The notes under the pieces were generated by a model. It ran no database searches, was not told where the DNA came from, and saw only the letters and a program-made list of their open reading frames with translations. Source: Cybelea sp963824595 (GTDB lineage: Bacteria > Vulcanimicrobiota > Vulcanimicrobiia > Vulcanimicrobiales > Vulcanimicrobiaceae). From it: a stretch of 64,000 nucleotides of DNA. The stretch covers positions 434,001 through 498,000 of the forward strand of contig CAWGPY010000001.1 of the NCBI GenBank assembly GCA_963824595.1, given 5' to 3'. Positions 1 to 8,376 of this stretch are shown piece after piece (within the stretch, counting starts at the first letter, position 1; every line of letters begins with the position of its first letter). The position numbers were made by a program, and so were the translations under genes.

Positions 1-550
1 TCGCGAGCGGCAGCGGGGCGCCGTCGATGTTATACATGACGCCGTGAAAGCCGTTGATGACGGGCTCGTTGTAGGAGAATGGAATAACGCCTGGCAGGGT
101 CGCGAGCGTGCGGTCGAGGCTGTTCTGGGCCGGCGAGGTCTGGATCTCCGACCGCGTGATTTGGTGAACGGACGGCGGATTGGACGTCACGCCGGTGTGC
201 GCCGTGACCACCGCTTGAGCGATCTGCTTGAGCGTCGAGAGCGGCAAATCCACGGTCGAAACGAGGCCGCTCGTTACCGTGAGGGATACCTGGAGCGGCG
301 TGATCCCGGACGGTGACGCGGTCAACCGGTAGTCGCCGAATGGGACTTCCGAGAAAACGTACTCGCCGTTATTGGCGGTCTTCGTCGTGAACTTGGATCC
401 CTCGCCTTCGAGGGTGACGGGTATCCCCGCCGTCCGCTTGCCGTCGATCGTGACGGTGCCTCGAACGAGGCCGTTCACCGCGGCAAGCGCGGGGACCGCG
501 TATGAAAACGCCAAGAGCGCGGCAACGCATGCCGCAATGAGCCGAGACAT
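1..550 (-). CDS. TonB-dependent receptor, N-terminal part (runs off window)
   Basis: Translating the minus strand from the ATG at 550 (SD GGAGGA just upstream) gives a signal peptide (MSRLIAACVAALLAFSYAVP, cleavage near ALAA), then a carboxypeptidase-regulatory-like beta-sandwich (VRGTVTIDGKRTAGIPVTLE, about residues 25-105). After that comes the start of a plug domain with a Q/S-rich linker, the LDRTLATLPGV segment and INGFHGVMYNIDGAP. This is the layout of outer-membrane TonB-dependent receptors that import large or scarce substrates. Only about 183 residues are in the window; the beta-barrel lies to the left. The substrate cannot be read from this part. Confidence in the family is high because domain order and signal peptide agree. 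Confidence 0.85.
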   Translation of the reverse strand, partial: MSRLIAACVAALLAFSYAVPALAAVNGLVRGTVTIDGKRTAGIPVTLEGEGSKFTTKTANNGEYVFSEVPFGDYRLTASPSGITPLQVSLTVTSGLVSTVDLPLSTLKQIAQAVVTAHTGVTSNPPSVHQITRSEIQTSPAQNSLDRTLATLPGVIPFSYNEPVINGFHGVMYNIDGAPLPLA

Positions 551-588
551 GATTCCTCCGATCGTGAAGTGAGTGCGATCGAGCGCGC

Positions 589-1140
589 TTACGCGCGGGC
601 GAACGCGATCGGAGGCGGACGGGCGAAGCGGCGACGGACGCAGGGAGTCCGCCGCTGCGCCGGGCGTACGTACGGCCGGCGACGCCACGACGGCGCGCGC
701 CCGCTGAACGAAGTGCGCAGGATGGCGAAGACGGCGCCGGCGATGAGGCCGGTGAGCGCGCGTGCGGCGCGCAGCACGAGCCACGCGGCGACGGCGATGC
801 CGATCAGCGCGGCGAGCGGTACGGGGCCGCCGTGACGCGGTTCCGCCGCCTCGACGGCGGCGTACCACAGCACGCCGCTCGCCAGCAGCGCACCGAGACT
901 CGGAAGGCGTTCGCGCAGGCGAGCCGCCAAGACGCTGCCGTCGGCGACCCCGCGAGAACCGCTCCAGGCGACCGCGCCAAAGAAGAAGGCGAGCCCGGCG
1001 AAGGCGGCAAGCGCCGTTTGGACGAGCAGTGCGTGGAACGCGCCCCCGACCACGTGGCTGCCGCCGAAGAGGGCCGCATGGGCCGCCAAGGCGGCAAGCA
1101 AGCCCAGCGCGAGTGCGCCCGGAACCTTCCCAAGGGTCAC
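589..1140 (-). CDS. Hypothetical small membrane protein
   Basis: A 183-residue frame starting at GTG 1140 (MTLGKVPGALALGLLAALAA). It has three or four hydrophobic stretches: about residues 8-25, a second near residues 33-55 with FFFGAVAW, then LGALLASGVLWYAAV and LIGIAVAAWLVLRAARAL. An arginine-rich tail follows. I do not recognise the family. The same frame stays open upstream to 1623, but that part is antisense to the plus-strand gene at 1253 and is not protein-like. The start is a choice by position of the first hydrophobic segment; no clear SD is visible. It is divergent from the gene at 1253. Confidence 0.55.
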   Translation of the reverse strand: MTLGKVPGALALGLLAALAAHAALFGGSHVVGGAFHALLVQTALAAFAGLAFFFGAVAWSGSRGVADGSVLAARLRERLPSLGALLASGVLWYAAVEAAEPRHGGPVPLAALIGIAVAAWLVLRAARALTGLIAGAVFAILRTSFSGRAPSWRRRPYVRPAQRRTPCVRRRFARPPPIAFARA

Positions 1141-1252
1141 GCGGGTCTTTTCTAGGAGGCGCCAAGGGGAGACCTTGGGGCGGCGTCGTACGACCCTCCC
1201 CCCTGGCGAATCTTGTCCCCAGCGGGATTGGGTATCCGAAGGAAAACCGACG
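1141..1252. promoter_or_regulatory. Divergent intergenic region with short inverted repeat
   Basis: The 112 bases between two divergent genes must hold both promoters. It contains CCAAGG (1162-1167) and CCTTGG (1173-1178), an inverted repeat with a 5-base spacer, which could be an operator or a weak hairpin. I see no convincing -35/-10 pair on either strand. An SD-like AAGGA lies about 10 bases before the ATG at 1253. Confidence 0.3.
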
Positions 1253-1807
1253 ATGATGAGCGCGCGACCACTCGCCGAAAATGCCGACACCGTTAGCTTG
1301 GTGTGTGCGTTGCTCGTGCGCTTTCCGGAACTCGCGTCGATCCGGTCCCTCCCCGGCGACCGGACCATTCGCCTGACCTTTGCGGTTCGCCAGCGTCTCG
1401 ATCGCGCGGCGCAGAGCTCGATCGCCGAGGCGGTCGAAGAGCACGTTGACGGCTTCCTGGCATTGACCAGGGAAGAGCCGCGCGTTCTACGGGTCGAGTG
1501 CGAGAGCGACCGGTCGCTGACGTTCATCCACGTCACGCGCGATCTCGACAGCTTTTCCAAGGAAGAGCTGGAGCTCCAGGTCGGCTTCTTCAGCGACCGC
1601 TGCGGCGAGGCTCTCGTCCGCAACCCGCACCCCGACGATCACCTAGAGGCGGATCCGGCGGCCGAAGACGAGGCCGCGCTCTACGCCATCGAGGCTCTGC
1701 GCGACCCGGCGCAATCCAAGAGTTTGGTCGGATTTAGAGAAGAGAAGCGCGTACTCGTCTACTTCTTGAAATCCCAAAAGAAAGCGAAGGCCTCGGCGCG
1801 CCGATAG
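1253..1807 (+). CDS. Conserved-looking hypothetical protein upstream of ymdB
   Basis: 184 residues starting MMSARPLAENADT at ATG 1253 (a second ATG follows at 1256). AAGGA at about 1239 is the SD. There is no signal peptide or membrane segment. The protein is rich in Asp/Glu in the middle and basic at the end (SQKKAKASARR). The first 110 residues look like an alpha/beta fold (RTIRLTFAVRQRLD, LRVECESDRSLTFIHVTRDL). I do not recognise the family. In many bacteria this position before ymdB is held by rny (RNase Y), but this protein has neither KH nor HD motifs. It ends in TAG at 1805-1807, immediately before or within the start of ymdB, so the two are probably cotranscribed. Confidence 0.7.
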   Translation: MMSARPLAENADTVSLVCALLVRFPELASIRSLPGDRTIRLTFAVRQRLDRAAQSSIAEAVEEHVDGFLALTREEPRVLRVECESDRSLTFIHVTRDLDSFSKEELELQVGFFSDRCGEALVRNPHPDDHLEADPAAEDEAALYAIEALRDPAQSKSLVGFREEKRVLVYFLKSQKKAKASARR

Positions 1808-2601
1808 AGAGTCGCCTCAACCTCCTCATCATCGGGGACGTTGTGGGTTCCCCGGGACGCGACGTGCTAAAGCGGTGCGTCGCCCTATTGCGGGAGCAGT
1901 ACCAGATCCATGCCTGCATCGCCAACGGCGAGAACGCCGCCGGCGGTTTCGGTTTGACCGCCCAGACCGCCGAGGAGATGTTCTCGAGCGGAATCGACTT
2001 CATCACGGGCGGGAACCACATCTTCGACAAACGGGACTTTGGGGAGTACCTGGAGACCACCAACCGCGTCATCCGGCCGGCGAACTACCCGCCCACCGTG
2101 CCGGGGCGCGGCGCCGGGACCTTCACGGCCGGCGGAGTGACGGTGGGGGTGCTTAATCTCATGGGTAGAACCTTTATGACACCGGTCGACGATCCGTTCC
2201 GGTGTGCCGACGCGTATGTGGCAGAGCTGCGCGAACGCACCCCGGTCGTCATCGTCGACGTCCACGCCGAAGCGACCTCGGAAAAGATCGCGCTTGGGCG
2301 GTACCTCGACGGTCGAGTCTCTTGCTTGTTCGGGACGCACACGCACGTCCAGACGGCGGACGAGCAGATTCTCCCCGGCGGGACCGCGTTCATCAGCGAT
2401 CTGGGCATGACGGGCCCGACCGAAGGTATCATCGGGATGGAATCGGGTGCCGTGCTCGATCGGTTTCTCACCGGTCTTTCGGAGCGCTTCAGCGTTCAGA
2501 AGACCGGTCCGAAGCAGTTCTGCGGCGCCGTGGTGTCGGTCGACCCGGCCTCCGGGAGGGCCAATGAGATTAAACGAGTCTTTTTGAAGGGTATCGCATG
2601 A
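1804..2601 (+). CDS. ymdB: YmdB-family metallophosphodiesterase (non-canonical start)
   Basis: Matches the YmdB/TIGR00282 phosphodiesterase family, whose Bacillus member hydrolyses cyclic nucleotides and affects RNase Y-linked regulation. Conserved motifs are LLIIGDVVGSPGR (metal-ligand Asp), ANGENAAGGFG, TGGNHIFDKR, RPANYPP, VDVHAEATSEK, GTHTHVQTAD and SDLGMTGP. The reading frame contains no ATG, GTG or TTG between the in-frame stop at 1735-1737 and GTG 1843. GTG 1843 lies downstream of the metal-binding GD motif, so starting there would remove it. Starting at ATA 1804, which overlaps the upstream stop (ATAG), gives 265 residues, close to the usual length of about 264. The spoVS start overlaps its stop codon (ATGA, 2598-2601). 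Confidence 0.85.
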   Translation: MESRLNLLIIGDVVGSPGRDVLKRCVALLREQYQIHACIANGENAAGGFGLTAQTAEEMFSSGIDFITGGNHIFDKRDFGEYLETTNRVIRPANYPPTVPGRGAGTFTAGGVTVGVLNLMGRTFMTPVDDPFRCADAYVAELRERTPVVIVDVHAEATSEKIALGRYLDGRVSCLFGTHTHVQTADEQILPGGTAFISDLGMTGPTEGIIGMESGAVLDRFLTGLSERFSVQKTGPKQFCGAVVSVDPASGRANEIKRVFLKGIA

Positions 2602-2900
2602 GCTTGGACGTGACCTTAAAGGTCTCGGCAAAAAGCAATCCCAACGCGGTGGCCGGCGCCCTGGCCGCGGCGCTGCGCGAGCGCACGACCTCGGAGCTGC
2701 AGGCGGTCGGGGCCGGAGCCATCAACCAGGCCATCAAGGCCGTGGCGATTGCGCGCAGCTACCTCAAGAGCGCCCAGCTCGACCTGGTCTGCACCCCCTC
2801 GTTCGTCGTGGTGGCCATCGGCGAGAGCGAGCGCACCGCCATCTCGCTGCTGGTCGAACGCCGTAAACTAGAAGAGAGAGTCGTCGCCGTTGAAAGTTGA
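2598..2900 (+). CDS. spoVS: Stage V sporulation protein S homologue (SpoVS, Alba-like)
   Basis: 100 residues: MSLDVTLKVSAKSNPNAVAG, GAGAINQAIKAVAIARSYL, and PSFVVVAIGESERTAISLLVE are diagnostic of SpoVS. The family has an Alba-like nucleic-acid-binding fold, is usually about 86 residues, and here carries a short extra C-terminus (RRKLEERVVAVES). SpoVS is widespread outside spore formers, next to ymdB. The ATG at 2598 overlaps the ymdB stop by 4 bases, so translation is probably coupled. No other sporulation gene is present, so a general nucleoid or RNA role is more likely than sporulation (inference). Confidence 0.92.
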   Translation: MSLDVTLKVSAKSNPNAVAGALAAALRERTTSELQAVGAGAINQAIKAVAIARSYLKSAQLDLVCTPSFVVVAIGESERTAISLLVERRKLEERVVAVES

Positions 2901-3708
2901 TCTTCATTCGCACACCAACATGAGCGACGGGACCCTGGCCCCGCAAGCGCTCGCCGATTTCATGGGCGAGCGGGGCGTGGAGCTCTTCTCGATCTCCGAT
3001 CACGACACGCTGGCCGCCTACGGCCAGTTCGACCCGCCGGCCGGCGCCCGCGTCATCACGGGAATCGAGATCAACACGACCTGGCGCAACAACGAAGTGC
3101 ACGTGCTCGGATACGGCGTGCCCCTGGGACCGTCGGCCATCAACGAGCTGCTCGAGTACAACCAGGAACAACGGCGGCTGCGTGCCGTGACGATGGTCGA
3201 GAAGCTGCGCGAGGCCGGCTATGCGATCACGCTCGAAGACGTGCTCTTCGAGTCGGGTGGTGCCTTCGCGATCGGCCGCCCCCACGTCGCGAAGGCCTTG
3301 GTTCGCAAGGGTATCGTCGACAGCGTGGACGCGGCCTTCCGCGAGGCGCTGAGCCGCGGACGGCCGGGCTACGTGCCGCAAATTTACACCACGCCGCAGC
3401 ACGCCATCGAGACGATCGCTGCCGCGGGCGGCGTTCCGGTCCTGGCGCATCCCGGGCGCCTGAAAGACCGCGAGCTCATCGACGACCTCGCCGGGGCCGG
3501 TATCGGCCTGCGCGGGCTCGAGGTGTTCTATCCCCTCCACGATGCGGCCGACCGGCGCGAGTTCGCCGAGATCGCGAAGCGCTACGGCCTGGTAATGACC
3601 GCCGGCATGGACTTCCACGACATCCGCTATCACACGCAGGGCGTCGGAATGGAAGTGGACGCCGAGGCCATCGCTCCCTTCCTCGAGCTGGTCGAAGTCC
3701 TGGCGTGA
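2890..3708 (+). CDS. PHP-domain phosphoesterase
   Basis: 272 residues starting at TTG 2890 (MKVDLHSHTNMSDGTLAPQA), overlapping the spoVS end by 11 bases. The PHP metal motifs are all present: DLHSHTNMSDG, ISDHDTL, GIEINT, RPHVAKAL, LAHPGRL and the late TAGMDFH. This matches the RNase AM/YciV type, which removes phosphate from 3',5'-nucleoside bisphosphates or trims 5' ends of RNA. The family assignment is firm; the substrate is inferred from the subgroup. Its place beside ymdB and spoVS suggests an RNA or nucleotide turnover module. Confidence 0.88.
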   Translation: MKVDLHSHTNMSDGTLAPQALADFMGERGVELFSISDHDTLAAYGQFDPPAGARVITGIEINTTWRNNEVHVLGYGVPLGPSAINELLEYNQEQRRLRAVTMVEKLREAGYAITLEDVLFESGGAFAIGRPHVAKALVRKGIVDSVDAAFREALSRGRPGYVPQIYTTPQHAIETIAAAGGVPVLAHPGRLKDRELIDDLAGAGIGLRGLEVFYPLHDAADRREFAEIAKRYGLVMTAGMDFHDIRYHTQGVGMEVDAEAIAPFLELVEVLA

Positions 3709-5207
3709 TCGCGGCGTCGGCGGCGGCCCTGGCGCTGGCGATCAACGCGCCGACGCTTACGCCGCGGCTCGCGCACTCGGTCGTCGCCGGCGAGGTCTAC
3801 GACCTCGACTCGCAGCGCGTGCTCTACGCGCGCAACCCCGCGGTGCTGATGGTGGCGGCGTCCACAACCAAGCTGCTCACGGAAGGCACGAGCCTCGCGC
3901 TGCTCGGGCCCGGCTTCCGCTGGACGACGCCGGTCTATCGCGCCGGTTCGATTGACGCCCAGGGCGTGCTCCACGGCGATCTGGTGCTCGTCGCCAGCGG
4001 CGACCCCAACCTTTCCCAGCGCATGCAACCCGACGGCACGTTGGCGTTCGAGAACGAGGACCACGCCTACGACGGCTCGGCCGAGACGAAGGCCGTACCG
4101 GGCGATCCGCTCGCCGTGCTTCGCGACCTCGCGGCGCAGGTCGTCAAGGCCGGAATCGAGCGCGTGGACGGCCGGGTGCTGGTGGACGCGTCGCTGTTTC
4201 CCGACCAGGGGCCCGAGGGCGGCACCGGCGTGGTGGTATCGCCGATCGTCGTCAACGACAACGTGGTTGACGTGACCGTGACGCCCGGCGCGAACGCGGG
4301 CGATCCGGTGTCGATCGCGGTCTCGCCCGCGACGCCGTACGTCACGTTCGTCAATCGCGCGACGACCGGCCCGCCGAAGAGCGACGCCACGATCGACTTG
4401 AGCGCGGACGTTCGCGACGCCGCTGGCAACCACACCGTGACGATCACCGGAGTGCAGGCCGCGGGGCCGAGCGTGCTCTATGCCTATCGCGTGCCCGAGC
4501 CGGCGGCCTTCGCGCGAGCGGCGCTCGCGCTCGCGCTGCACGATGCGGGCGTGCCGGTCGCCGGTGGTTCGCCGGCCGACGTCGCGGCGCTTCGCGCGGA
4601 CTACGTGCCGGCAAACCTCGTCGCGCAGCACGTCTCGCCGCCGCTCTCCGAAGACGCCTACATCACGCTGAAGGTCAGCGACAATCTACACGCCGCGCTG
4701 ATGCCGTATATGTGGGCGGTCTACAAGGCGCAGGCGAAAGCCGACTATCTCAAGTCCGGCTTCGCGCTCGAGAACCGGCTGCTCCAGTCGGCCGGCCTCG
4801 ACACGAGCCAGGCCGCGCAGGAAGACGGCGAGGGCAGCAGCGCCTTCTTCACGCCCGACTTCATGGTGCGTTATTTGGCGTGGGTGCGCGCGCAGCCGTG
4901 GTATCCGCAGCTCTATCGCGGGCTGCCGATCATGGGCGTGGACGGGACGCTCGTCAGCGTCCAGCGCGGTTCGCCCGCACGCGGTAAGGTGCACGCCAAG
5001 ACCGGCACCGACGGCAGCACGAACTACCTCGACAACGGCGGAGTGGTGGAGAAGGGCCTCGCCGGGTACATCACCACGCGCGGCGGCCGCCACGTAGCAT
5101 TCGCGTTCTACATCGGCGCCATGCGCGGGCCCAAGGACGAGGACACTGGCGAGGTCGCGGGCCAGATCCTCGGCGGCATGGCCGCCGCTACCTATCTGAA
5201 TCTATAG
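3705..5207 (+). CDS. dacB: D-alanyl-D-alanine carboxypeptidase/endopeptidase (PBP4, S13)
   Basis: 500 residues from GTG 3705, which overlaps the preceding stop (GTGA). Residues 1-15 are a hydrophobic signal sequence. The three penicillin-binding motifs are present: STTK at 53-56 (catalytic Ser53), SDN at 325-327 and KTG at 432-434. The long insert between the first and second motifs is typical of class C PBP4, which trims peptidoglycan stem peptides in the periplasm. The C-terminal YITTRGGRHVAFAFYIG is the standard final strand. Length matches E. coli PBP4 (about 470-480 residues). Confidence 0.93.
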   Translation: MIAASAAALALAINAPTLTPRLAHSVVAGEVYDLDSQRVLYARNPAVLMVAASTTKLLTEGTSLALLGPGFRWTTPVYRAGSIDAQGVLHGDLVLVASGDPNLSQRMQPDGTLAFENEDHAYDGSAETKAVPGDPLAVLRDLAAQVVKAGIERVDGRVLVDASLFPDQGPEGGTGVVVSPIVVNDNVVDVTVTPGANAGDPVSIAVSPATPYVTFVNRATTGPPKSDATIDLSADVRDAAGNHTVTITGVQAAGPSVLYAYRVPEPAAFARAALALALHDAGVPVAGGSPADVAALRADYVPANLVAQHVSPPLSEDAYITLKVSDNLHAALMPYMWAVYKAQAKADYLKSGFALENRLLQSAGLDTSQAAQEDGEGSSAFFTPDFMVRYLAWVRAQPWYPQLYRGLPIMGVDGTLVSVQRGSPARGKVHAKTGTDGSTNYLDNGGVVEKGLAGYITTRGGRHVAFAFYIGAMRGPKDEDTGEVAGQILGGMAAATYLNL

Positions 5208-5777
5208 CGCTTCGCGCACGCGCGCGAGAATCCGCGACCCTTCTTGTTCCACGGCCGCGAGCTGCGAAGCTTGCTCTTCGACCGCCGCCGCGTCGCGCAT
5301 GTAGCGGTGGTTGACGCGCACGTTGTACGCGCTGGCCGCCACGGAGGCGAAGGCGAGCTCGGCGGCGCAGCCGACGTCGCTCGCGAGCGCGCCGCGAGGT
5401 TCTTCGACGAGCCGGTCGGCGAGCTCGAGCACGCCCAGGGCGAGCCGGGCGGCGTGCAGCGGCGCCTCGGCCGCGGCGTGCAGCGCGCGCTCGATCGCCG
5501 CCGCACGCGCGGCGCGCTCCGCATCGTTGCGCTTGGGCAACGCCTGCGCCGCGACGACGGCGCCGTACGCGGATTCGTCGCGCCGGCGCGCTTCGCCGAG
5601 GTCTTCGAGCAGTTGGTCGGCTCGCGCGACGAGCTCGGCGATCGGCGGCGAGAGGATGCGACCCACCATCGCCGCCAGGGCGGCGCCGAGGGCGCCCGCG
5701 AGCGCCGCGGCGCTGCCGCCGCCGGGAACCGGGTCGCTCGAGGCGAGGCGGCGCAGATAATCGTCGATCGCTTCCAC
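5202..5777 (-). CDS. Formiminotetrahydrofolate cyclodeaminase-like protein (FchA family)
   Basis: 191 residues: MEAIDDYLRRLASSDPVPGG followed by GSAAALAGALGAALAAMVGR is the diagnostic N-terminus of the cyclodeaminase/methenyl-THF cyclohydrolase family, which makes an all-helical homodimer. Helices continue through residues 55-190 (ESAYGAVVAAQALP, AAELAFASVAASAYNVRVN). The single domain with no fused formiminotransferase is the bacterial FchA/FtcD form, acting on one-carbon folates. It converges on dacB with a 6-base overlap and is divergent from ahcY, so one-carbon metabolism genes share this intergenic region. Confidence 0.85.
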   Translation of the reverse strand: MEAIDDYLRRLASSDPVPGGGSAAALAGALGAALAAMVGRILSPPIAELVARADQLLEDLGEARRRDESAYGAVVAAQALPKRNDAERAARAAAIERALHAAAEAPLHAARLALGVLELADRLVEEPRGALASDVGCAAELAFASVAASAYNVRVNHRYMRDAAAVEEQASQLAAVEQEGSRILARVREAL

Positions 5778-5780
5778 GCG

Positions 5781-5863
5781 CTCCAGGTTAGTGCATGGGG
5801 GTTCGGCGAGCCTGCGGCGAAAGGGCGGCGAGCCTTTTCTTGTACCTGCAGGAGTTGTAAAGA
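5781..5863 (+). promoter_or_regulatory. ahcY leader with possible SD-masking pairing and direct repeat
   Basis: The bases before ahcY hold two copies of CGGCGAGCCT (5804-5813 and 5826-5835), whose starts are 22 bases apart. They also hold CTCCAGGT (5781-5788), which can pair with ACCT-GCA-GGAG (about 5843-5853), masking the ahcY SD. These features are seen in the sequence; a regulatory role is only a suggestion. The conserved core of the SAH riboswitch, common before ahcY, was looked for and not found. Confidence 0.3.
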
Positions 5864-7144
5864 GTGCCCCTTTTGGATCGAGCCCCCGTCGCGGGCAGCG
5901 TTAAAGACCCTGGCCTGGCGGAGGCTGGACGATCGAGGATCGCGTGGGCGGCCGGCTACATGCCGGTGCTCGGCCAGATTCGCGATCGTTTCGAAGTCGA
6001 GAAGCCGCTGCAAGGCGTTCGCATCGGCGCGTGCTTGCACGTGACCACCGAGACCGCGAACCTGATGCTCGCGCTGCAGGCCGGCGGCGCGTCCATCGCG
6101 CTCTGCGCGAGCAATCCGCTCTCCACGCAAGACGACGTTGCGGCGGCGCTCTGCGAGTACGGCATCGCGACCTACGCGATCAAGGGCGAAGACAACGCGA
6201 CCTATTACTCGCACATCGAGTCGGTGATCGCCACGCACCCGCAGATCTCCATGGACGACGGCTGCGATCTGGTCACGACGATCTTTACCAAGCACAAGGA
6301 CCAGCTCGGCGAGCTCATCGGCGGCTGCGAGGAGACCACGACCGGCGTCATCCGCCTGCGGGCGATGCAGCGCGACGGCGTGCTGCCCTATCCGATCGTC
6401 GCCGTGAATAACGCGCTGACAAAGTACATGTTCGACAACCGCTACGGAACGGGGCAGTCCACGCTCGACGGCATCGTGCGCGCGACGAACGTGCTGCTGG
6501 CGGGCCGGACGCTCGTGGTGGTCGGCTACGGCTGGTGCGGGCGAGGCATCGCGTCGCGGGCGGCCGGCATGGGCGCGCACGTCATCGTCACCGAGGTGGA
6601 TCCGCGCAAGGCGATCGAAGCGGTGATGGACGGCTACCGCGTGATGCCGATGAACGACGCCGCGAAGGTCGGCGACATCTTCGTCACCGTGACCGGCAAC
6701 TATCACGTGGTGCGCGAGGAGCACTTCCGGCTGATGAAGGACGGCGCGATCGTCTGCAACTCCGGCCACTTCAACGACGAGCTCGACCTCGAGGCGATCC
6801 GCCGGATCGCGCGCGGCAAGAGCGAGCCGCGGGCGTTCGTGGAGCAATACGAGCTTCACGACGGGCGACGCGTCTGCATCCTCGCCGACGGCCGCCTGAT
6901 CAATCTCGCCGCCGCCGAGGGACACCCCGCCGCGGTGATGGACATGTCGTTCTCGAATCAGGCGCTGGTGACGGCCTATCTCGTGGCGCATCACGACGAG
7001 CTGGAGAAGGGCCACGTCTACGACGTGCCCGTCGAGATCGACGAGGAAGTCGCGCGGCTCAAGCTGTCCTCGATGGGCGTCGACATCGACGTGCTGACTC
7101 CGGAGCAGGTGAAGTACATCGCCTCCTGGAGCGAAGGGACGTAG
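5864..7144 (+). CDS. ahcY: Adenosylhomocysteinase
   Basis: 426 residues from GTG 5864 with SD AGGAG about 10 bases upstream. It splits S-adenosylhomocysteine into adenosine and homocysteine with bound NAD. Visible motifs: MPVLGQIRDRFEVEKPLQGV, CLHVTTETANLM, CASNPLSTQDDVAAAL, GCEETTTGVIRL, the substrate and NAD segment NNALTKYMFDNRYGTGQS, the Rossmann motif VVVGYGWCGRGIASRA, CNSGHFNDE, and the C-terminal lid ending MGVDIDVLTPEQVKYIASW. It lacks the insertion of some bacterial forms. It stands 8 bases before metK, so the methyl cycle is made from one transcript. Confidence 0.97.
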   Translation: MPLLDRAPVAGSVKDPGLAEAGRSRIAWAAGYMPVLGQIRDRFEVEKPLQGVRIGACLHVTTETANLMLALQAGGASIALCASNPLSTQDDVAAALCEYGIATYAIKGEDNATYYSHIESVIATHPQISMDDGCDLVTTIFTKHKDQLGELIGGCEETTTGVIRLRAMQRDGVLPYPIVAVNNALTKYMFDNRYGTGQSTLDGIVRATNVLLAGRTLVVVGYGWCGRGIASRAAGMGAHVIVTEVDPRKAIEAVMDGYRVMPMNDAAKVGDIFVTVTGNYHVVREEHFRLMKDGAIVCNSGHFNDELDLEAIRRIARGKSEPRAFVEQYELHDGRRVCILADGRLINLAAAEGHPAAVMDMSFSNQALVTAYLVAHHDELEKGHVYDVPVEIDEEVARLKLSSMGVDIDVLTPEQVKYIASWSEGT

Positions 7145-7152
7145 GCGAGCAC

Positions 7153-8376
7153 ATGGCCTATCAGCGGCTGTTTACCAGCGAATCGGTTACCGAGGGCCAT
7201 CCCGACAAGCTGGCCGATCAGATCTCCGATGCGGTTCTCGACTCCCTGTTGAAGGACGATCCGAACTCGCGCGTAGCGGTGGAGACGTTCGCCATCACCG
7301 GCCAGATCCACATCGCCGGCGAGGTGACGACGAAGACCTACGTGGACATTCCGAAGATCGCGCGCGAGGTCGTGCGCGACGTCGGCTACACGCGCTCGGC
7401 CATCGGATTCGACGCCGAGACGTGCGGGGTGAGCGTTTCGATCGACGAGCAGTCGCCGGACATCGCGCTGGGCGTGGATCGTTCGTATGAGTCGCGCGCC
7501 GGCGACGACGACGAGTTCGAGCGCCTCGGCGCGGGCGACCAAGGTATGATGTTCGGCTATGCCTGCCGCGAGACGGAAGAGCTGATGCCGCTTCCGATCG
7601 TGCTGGCGCACAATCTGACGCGCCACCTCGCGGCGATGCGCAAGAACGGCGATATTCCGTACCTTCGTCCCGACGGCAAGTCGCAGGTGACGATCGAGTA
7701 CGAGGGCGATCGTCCCGTGCGGGTCGAGGCCGTGGTGGTGTCCACGCAGCACGATCCGGAGATTCCGCTGGAAGAGATTCGCCGCGAGATCACCGACAAA
7801 GTGATCGATCACGTGATCCCGGGCTCGATGCGCGACGAACGCACGCGCGTCTACGTGAATCCCACCGGCCGGTTCGTCGTCGGCGGCCCAAAGGGCGACG
7901 CGGGCCTGACCGGCCGCAAGATCATCGCCGACACGTACGGCGGCATGGCACGCCACGGGGGCGGCGCCTTCTCGGGCAAAGACCCCACGAAGGTGGATCG
8001 CTCGGGGGCATACGCGGCGCGATGGGTGGCCAAGAACGTGGTCGCCGCCGGACTCGCGGATCGCTGCGAGGTGCAGGTGGCGTACGCCATCGGCGTCGCG
8101 CATCCGATGAGCGTCTTCGTCGAAACGTTCGGCACGGCTCACGTGCCGGAGGACCGCATCGCGCGGGCCGTCATGGAGATCTTCGATCTCCGGCCGGCGG
8201 CGATCATCCATCATCTCGATTTGCGGCGCCCCATCTACAAACAGACGGCGTCGTACGGTCACTTCGGACGTCCGGATCTCGACCTGCCGTGGGAGCGCGC
8301 CGATCGCGTCGAAGCGCTTCGCCGAGCCACTTCATTCCATGGAGAGCAACTGCGTGTTCCGAACTTTGCAAGCTAA
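7153..8376 (+). CDS. metK: S-adenosylmethionine synthetase
   Basis: 407 residues from ATG 7153, 8 bases after the ahcY stop. It makes SAM from methionine and ATP. Motifs: FTSESVTEGHPDKLADQISD (ATP site), GAGDQGMMFGYA, LRPDGKSQVTIEY, the glycine-rich loop GGAFSGKDPTKVDRSGAYAA, FVVGGPKGDAGLTGRKIIAD, and DLRRPIYKQTASYGHFGRPD near the end. Length is normal for the family. The longer open frame to the left (from 6535) overlaps ahcY out of frame and is not protein-like. Confidence 0.97.
   Translation: MAYQRLFTSESVTEGHPDKLADQISDAVLDSLLKDDPNSRVAVETFAITGQIHIAGEVTTKTYVDIPKIAREVVRDVGYTRSAIGFDAETCGVSVSIDEQSPDIALGVDRSYESRAGDDDEFERLGAGDQGMMFGYACRETEELMPLPIVLAHNLTRHLAAMRKNGDIPYLRPDGKSQVTIEYEGDRPVRVEAVVVSTQHDPEIPLEEIRREITDKVIDHVIPGSMRDERTRVYVNPTGRFVVGGPKGDAGLTGRKIIADTYGGMARHGGGAFSGKDPTKVDRSGAYAARWVAKNVVAAGLADRCEVQVAYAIGVAHPMSVFVETFGTAHVPEDRIARAVMEIFDLRPAAIIHHLDLRRPIYKQTASYGHFGRPDLDLPWERADRVEALRRATSFHGEQLRVPNFAS

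Noticed and set aside
5778..5863. SAH or SAM riboswitch before ahcY-metK
   Set aside because: The conserved cores of these riboswitches are not present; only unrelated repeats and one possible SD pairing are seen.
5192..7015. Open minus-strand frame of about 600 codons across ahcY
   Set aside because: It is antisense to ahcY; its only protein-like part is the cyclodeaminase, which is read in another frame. GC-rich codon bias creates such long antisense frames.
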